In this document: piece by piece, positions 6,228 to 8,783 of the stretch | How the letters are laid out: every line of letters starts with the position of its first letter | Numbering within the stretch: the stretch's first letter is position 1 | NCBI GenBank assembly: GCA_019105125.1 | Contig: JAHRWO010000324.1 | Span: forward strand, 1-8,783 | Length of the DNA: 8,783 nucleotides | Reading direction: 5' to 3' | Source: Flavobacterium sp. | GTDB taxonomy: Bacteria; Bacteroidota; Bacteroidia; Flavobacteriales; Flavobacteriaceae | Program-made: the position numbers and the translations under genes | The notes under the pieces: model-generated | Told to the model about the DNA's origin: nothing | The model's database searches: none | Seen by the model: only the letters and a program-made list of their open reading frames with translations

Positions 6228-6256
6228 TTGGGACTGGATTAAATGTTCTAACTTTA
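6228..6256 (+). promoter_or_regulatory. Possible Bacteroidota-type promoter for the DUF6642 gene
   Basis: TTG at 6228-6230 and TAACTTTA at 6249-6256 are separated by 18 bp. This approximates the Bacteroidota primary sigma consensus (TTTG at -33, TAnnTTTG at -7, spacing about 19), with one mismatch in each box. A start site near 6263 would give a leader of about 60 bases before ATG 6326. The prediction rests on a short degenerate consensus in AT-rich DNA. Confidence 0.35.
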
Positions 6257-6325
6257 TTCCGCTTTTGAATGATCATTGGAATCTGTATAGGAAAACATAA
6301 CATCGGAACTTAAAGATATGAAATT

Positions 6326-6889
6326 ATGAAAAAAATATTTTGTCTTGAAACCGAGTGGGAGTTGTCTAAAAGTAGAAAAATGAGAGACAAAGCAAGCATG
6401 CTTCCTCTTCTCCATTTTTTAGAACAATCAAACGGTGTTGAGTTTGTATTTAGGAACGTAGCCTCTCGAACAGACTTAAGATATTATATTAACCAATTAG
6501 GATATAAAACATATAAGGACTTTCAGATTATATACTTGGCGTTTCATGGACGTTCAAAAGCATTAGAGATCCCAAATGATGAAAAAAATCCAATACCTTT
6601 TTCAGAACTTGTTGAGATTTCGGATGGGGTTTTTCAAGACAAAATAGTTCATTTTGGAAGTTGTAGAACTCTATATACTTCAGATGAAAGGATATTAGAA
6701 TTTAAAGAACAGACCGGAGCAAGGCTAATATCTGGATATACTAAAAAAATTGACTTCATTAGAAGTAGTATCTTGGATATCGCATATTTCTCTGAACTTC
6801 TGGATATTCAAAATGTTGGGGCTATTGAAAAAAGAATGATTAAGAGATATGATAAACTTATGGATGACCTAGGATTTAAAATTTTTTAA
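6326..6889 (+). CDS. Caspase-like (CHAT/clan CD) DUF6642 family protein
   Basis: A 187-residue protein. The pattern IIYLAFHGRS (68-77) followed by IVHFGSCRTL (107-116) supplies the His-Gly and Gly-Ser-Cys elements of a caspase/CHAT-type cysteine peptidase, with His74 and Cys113 as the predicted dyad. The N-terminus (IFCLETEW) and TGARLISGYTKKIDF (130-144) fit the DUF6642 family as I know it. Its length is that of a stand-alone peptidase domain, without added sensor domains. Caspase-like proteases of this sort act in bacterial conflict systems by cleaving a partner or host protein, sometimes causing cell death. It stands alone here: the upstream ORF is doubtful and the DUF262 genes start 201 bp further on. 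Substrate unknown; the peptidase role is inferred from motifs. Confidence 0.8.
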   Translation: MKKIFCLETEWELSKSRKMRDKASMLPLLHFLEQSNGVEFVFRNVASRTDLRYYINQLGYKTYKDFQIIYLAFHGRSKALEIPNDEKNPIPFSELVEISDGVFQDKIVHFGSCRTLYTSDERILEFKEQTGARLISGYTKKIDFIRSSILDIAYFSELLDIQNVGAIEKRMIKRYDKLMDDLGFKIF

Positions 6890-7090
6890 CCTAATAAATA
6901 GACTATTTTAATTGAAATAATCCAACAATCACTCCCCCACAAAAAAATACATCTTTACGAGCCATATACTAATTGTATAAAAATACATCCCAAAATTTGC
7001 TGTACCTTCAGTATTTAACTAGTTACTTTTTCCGAAATAAACAAGTTCGACAACTTTGTTTGTGACAACTGAAATCTGAGAACAAAACTT
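6890..7090. other. Intergenic spacer with direct repeats
   Basis: No gene. AAAAATACATC occurs at 6943-6953 and at 6979-6989, 36 bp apart, and TAACTAGTTA (7016-7025) is a perfect 10-bp palindrome. CAACTTTG at about 7051-7058 is one base away from the -7 consensus but has no -33 partner at the right distance. The promoter of the DUF262 pair is probably here. The repeats could be regulator sites or chance in AT-rich sequence. Confidence 0.3.
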
Positions 7091-8425
7091 ATGGAACAAA
7101 ATCAACCTCGAATAATAAAAGTAAAAGAGTTGCTTACAAATGATAACTTGAAAATACCAAGCTATCAACGACCATATAAATGGACAACAAAAAATGTCAA
7201 TCAACTTATTGACGATGTCCTAATACATAAGAAAAAATCTGAATATCGTTTAGGAACTCTTGTCGTTCATAACCACGACGGTGTTTCTGACATTGTAGAT
7301 GGTCAACAACGAACAATTACCTTAACGTTAATAGCTTACGCAATAACTCATAAACAGAACAAGACAAAAGAAGAAGAAAAAGCATTGAAAAGTTTTGACC
7401 CAAAGCTTTTCAATTTGTCTTTTGCCAATGAGATTTCAAAATCAAATATCCAAAATAACTACAAACAAATTGAAAGAAGAATTGTAGATTTTGACGAAAA
7501 ATCGATATGGTTTTTTTTAGAAAAATGCACTTTGGTAGAAGTCGTTTTGGATAATATTTCAGAAGCATTTCAGTTTTTTGATTCCCAAAATTCAAGAGGT
7601 AAAGACCTTGAACCACACGACTTATTAAAAGCATTCCACTTACGAGAGATGAATAATTTTTCAACTGAAGAAGAACGCAAAAATACAGTTGAAAAGTGGG
7701 AAAGTTTGGACACAGCAAAACTCTCAAAATTATTTTCACAGTACTTATTCAGAATTAGAAATTGGAGTAGCGGACATTCTGCACGGTATTTCTCAAAAAA
7801 TGAAATTGATATTTTCAAAGGTGTAAGTCCAGACATAGAAGAAAATTACCCTTTTGCAGCAATGCTTCGCATTGCCCACTTTTATGTTGAAGATTACAAC
7901 CGTTCATTCCACAGAAGTATTGACAAAAGAGAAATGAGTTTTCCTTTTCAAATAGATGAAACTATCATAAACGGAAAACGTTTTTTTGAAATGATAGAAC
8001 ATTATCAAATTTTGATTGATAATGTGAAATCAAAAGAAATGTGTGAAAAATATCCCATTTTGAATATAATTAAAACATATGAAGGAAGTTTTCGCACGGG
8101 AGATAAATATATTCGCAACTTATTTTATTGTGGATTAATTTACTACATAGACAAATTCGGAAACAACGATTTGCCAAAAGCTATTAATAAAATTTTTATT
8201 TGGGCGTATTCATTGCGTTTGAAACTACAAGCAGTTGGACTTGATTCCGTTGATAATTTTGCTCTTTATCAGGGACATTCTCAATTTCAGCTATTCAAAA
8301 GAATTAAGGAAACAATTAAACCTAACGACATTCTAAACTTACAATTTGAAATTTTAAGAGAAAATAAATCAAGTAAAACAGAAAAAATTGTTGAACAATT
8401 CAAGAGCCTAAAATATTATGAATGA
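7091..8425 (+). CDS. DUF262 (GmrS-N-like) protein, first of a tandem pair
   Basis: A 444-residue protein with a clear DUF262 domain: VKELL (11-15), IPSYQRPYKW (22-31), IVDGQQRTITL (68-78) and FDSQNSRGKDLEPHDLLKAF (163-182). DUF262 is the N-terminal domain of GmrSD-type type IV restriction enzymes, where the DGQQR region is linked to nucleotide binding and hydrolysis. The C-terminal half (about 190-444) is helical and lacks the His-x-x-Pro-rich HNH motif of DUF1524, so this protein probably has no nuclease of its own. The gene overlaps the next DUF262 gene by 8 bp. A defence role with the partner is inferred; no modified-base specificity can be deduced. ATG 7091 is the only start that gives the full conserved N-terminus. 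Confidence 0.87.
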   Translation: MEQNQPRIIKVKELLTNDNLKIPSYQRPYKWTTKNVNQLIDDVLIHKKKSEYRLGTLVVHNHDGVSDIVDGQQRTITLTLIAYAITHKQNKTKEEEKALKSFDPKLFNLSFANEISKSNIQNNYKQIERRIVDFDEKSIWFFLEKCTLVEVVLDNISEAFQFFDSQNSRGKDLEPHDLLKAFHLREMNNFSTEEERKNTVEKWESLDTAKLSKLFSQYLFRIRNWSSGHSARYFSKNEIDIFKGVSPDIEENYPFAAMLRIAHFYVEDYNRSFHRSIDKREMSFPFQIDETIINGKRFFEMIEHYQILIDNVKSKEMCEKYPILNIIKTYEGSFRTGDKYIRNLFYCGLIYYIDKFGNNDLPKAINKIFIWAYSLRLKLQAVGLDSVDNFALYQGHSQFQLFKRIKETIKPNDILNLQFEILRENKSSKTEKIVEQFKSLKYYE

Positions 8426-8783
8426 CAAACAACCCAAATATTACAGCATTAAAGAATTATTCGGCTCAGACGATTATGTAATTCCAATCTATCAAAGAAA
8501 TTACGAATGGGGAGAACCTCAAATAACCCAACTTATTCAGGATATAGTTGATTATATTGTAAAAAGTAAAAGCAATAAATCAGAAAGCAAACCTAGATAT
8601 TACATTGGTTCATTGATTGCCTATGAAAGAAAATTTGAAGGTAGTGTAATCTATGAAACAATTGACGGACAGCAACGCCTAACAACATTAACAATATTAT
8701 TGATTTTAATCAAAAATGAGTTCACAGCGATTGATTTGTCTTGGTATAAAAAACTCAATTTATCATTTTATAGTCGTAAAGTT
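8418..8783 (+). CDS. DUF262 protein, second of the pair, truncated by the window end
   Basis: ATG at 8418 opens 122 codons to the window end with no stop: MNDKQPKYYSIKELFGSDDY, then IPIYQRNYEW (23-32) and IDGQQRLTTLTILLIL (87-102). It is a clear paralogue of the upstream protein in the first 40 residues (IKELf..d...IP.YQR.Y.W....i.QLI.D). The start overlaps the previous stop within ATGAATGA, so the genes are coupled. The missing C-terminus would show whether this subunit carries a DUF1524/HNH nuclease. Only the N-terminal half of the DUF262 domain is visible, yet the motifs are unmistakable. Confidence 0.88.
   Translation, partial: MNDKQPKYYSIKELFGSDDYVIPIYQRNYEWGEPQITQLIQDIVDYIVKSKSNKSESKPRYYIGSLIAYERKFEGSVIYETIDGQQRLTTLTILLILIKNEFTAIDLSWYKKLNLSFYSRKV

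Noticed and set aside
1..8783. CRISPR array
   Set aside because: The only clustered repeats (19-110) are about 10 bp long with no spacers of uniform size.

Overview
The window is AT-rich DNA (coding parts look roughly 30-35% G+C) from what is most likely a Bacteroidota genome (Flavobacteriia, Sphingobacteriia or Chitinophagia type). The reasons are the Lys/Asn/Ile-rich proteins, the general lack of Shine-Dalgarno sequences before clear start codons, a REP-like intergenic element of the kind common in this phylum, and protein families (SMEK-type ABC-three-component effector, DUF6642, tandem DUF262) that are frequent there. No species can be named. All convincing genes are on the + strand. There is no housekeeping gene, tRNA, rRNA or CRISPR array. 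The content reads as a defence or mobile-cargo island.

Layout. Positions 1-600 are non-coding boundary DNA: a 16-bp att-like sequence at the extreme left, a cluster of ~10-bp repeats built on ACTCTATGA, two strong hairpin terminators, and a more G+C-rich REP-like element. Positions 604-2599 hold a two-gene module: a two-TM coiled-coil membrane protein overlapping a DGQHR-domain protein. Positions 2835-5714 hold a complete ABC-three-component (ABC-3C) operon with overlapping genes: SMEK-domain effector, middle component 6, and DUF2326-type ABC ATPase. The 16-bp att-like sequence recurs at 5910-5925 inside a palindromic core, so these two modules lie between direct repeats about 5.9 kb apart, which suggests a site-specifically integrated segment.

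Right of the second repeat are a small hypothetical ORF (5932-6144) that seems to continue in the -1 frame after an A9G slippery run, a caspase-like DUF6642 protein (6326-6889), and two overlapping DUF262 (GmrS-N-like) genes, the second cut by the window end.

How the genes may work together. The ABC-3C trio is a predicted conflict system in which an SMC/RecN-like ATPase is coupled through a small adaptor to an effector. The membrane/DGQHR pair, the caspase-like protein and the DUF262 pair each look like separate defence or regulated-effector modules placed side by side in one hotspot. Three proteins carry a DGQ[HQ]R motif of the ParB/DndB/DUF262 type. Family assignments come from motif recognition by eye; no database search was run.
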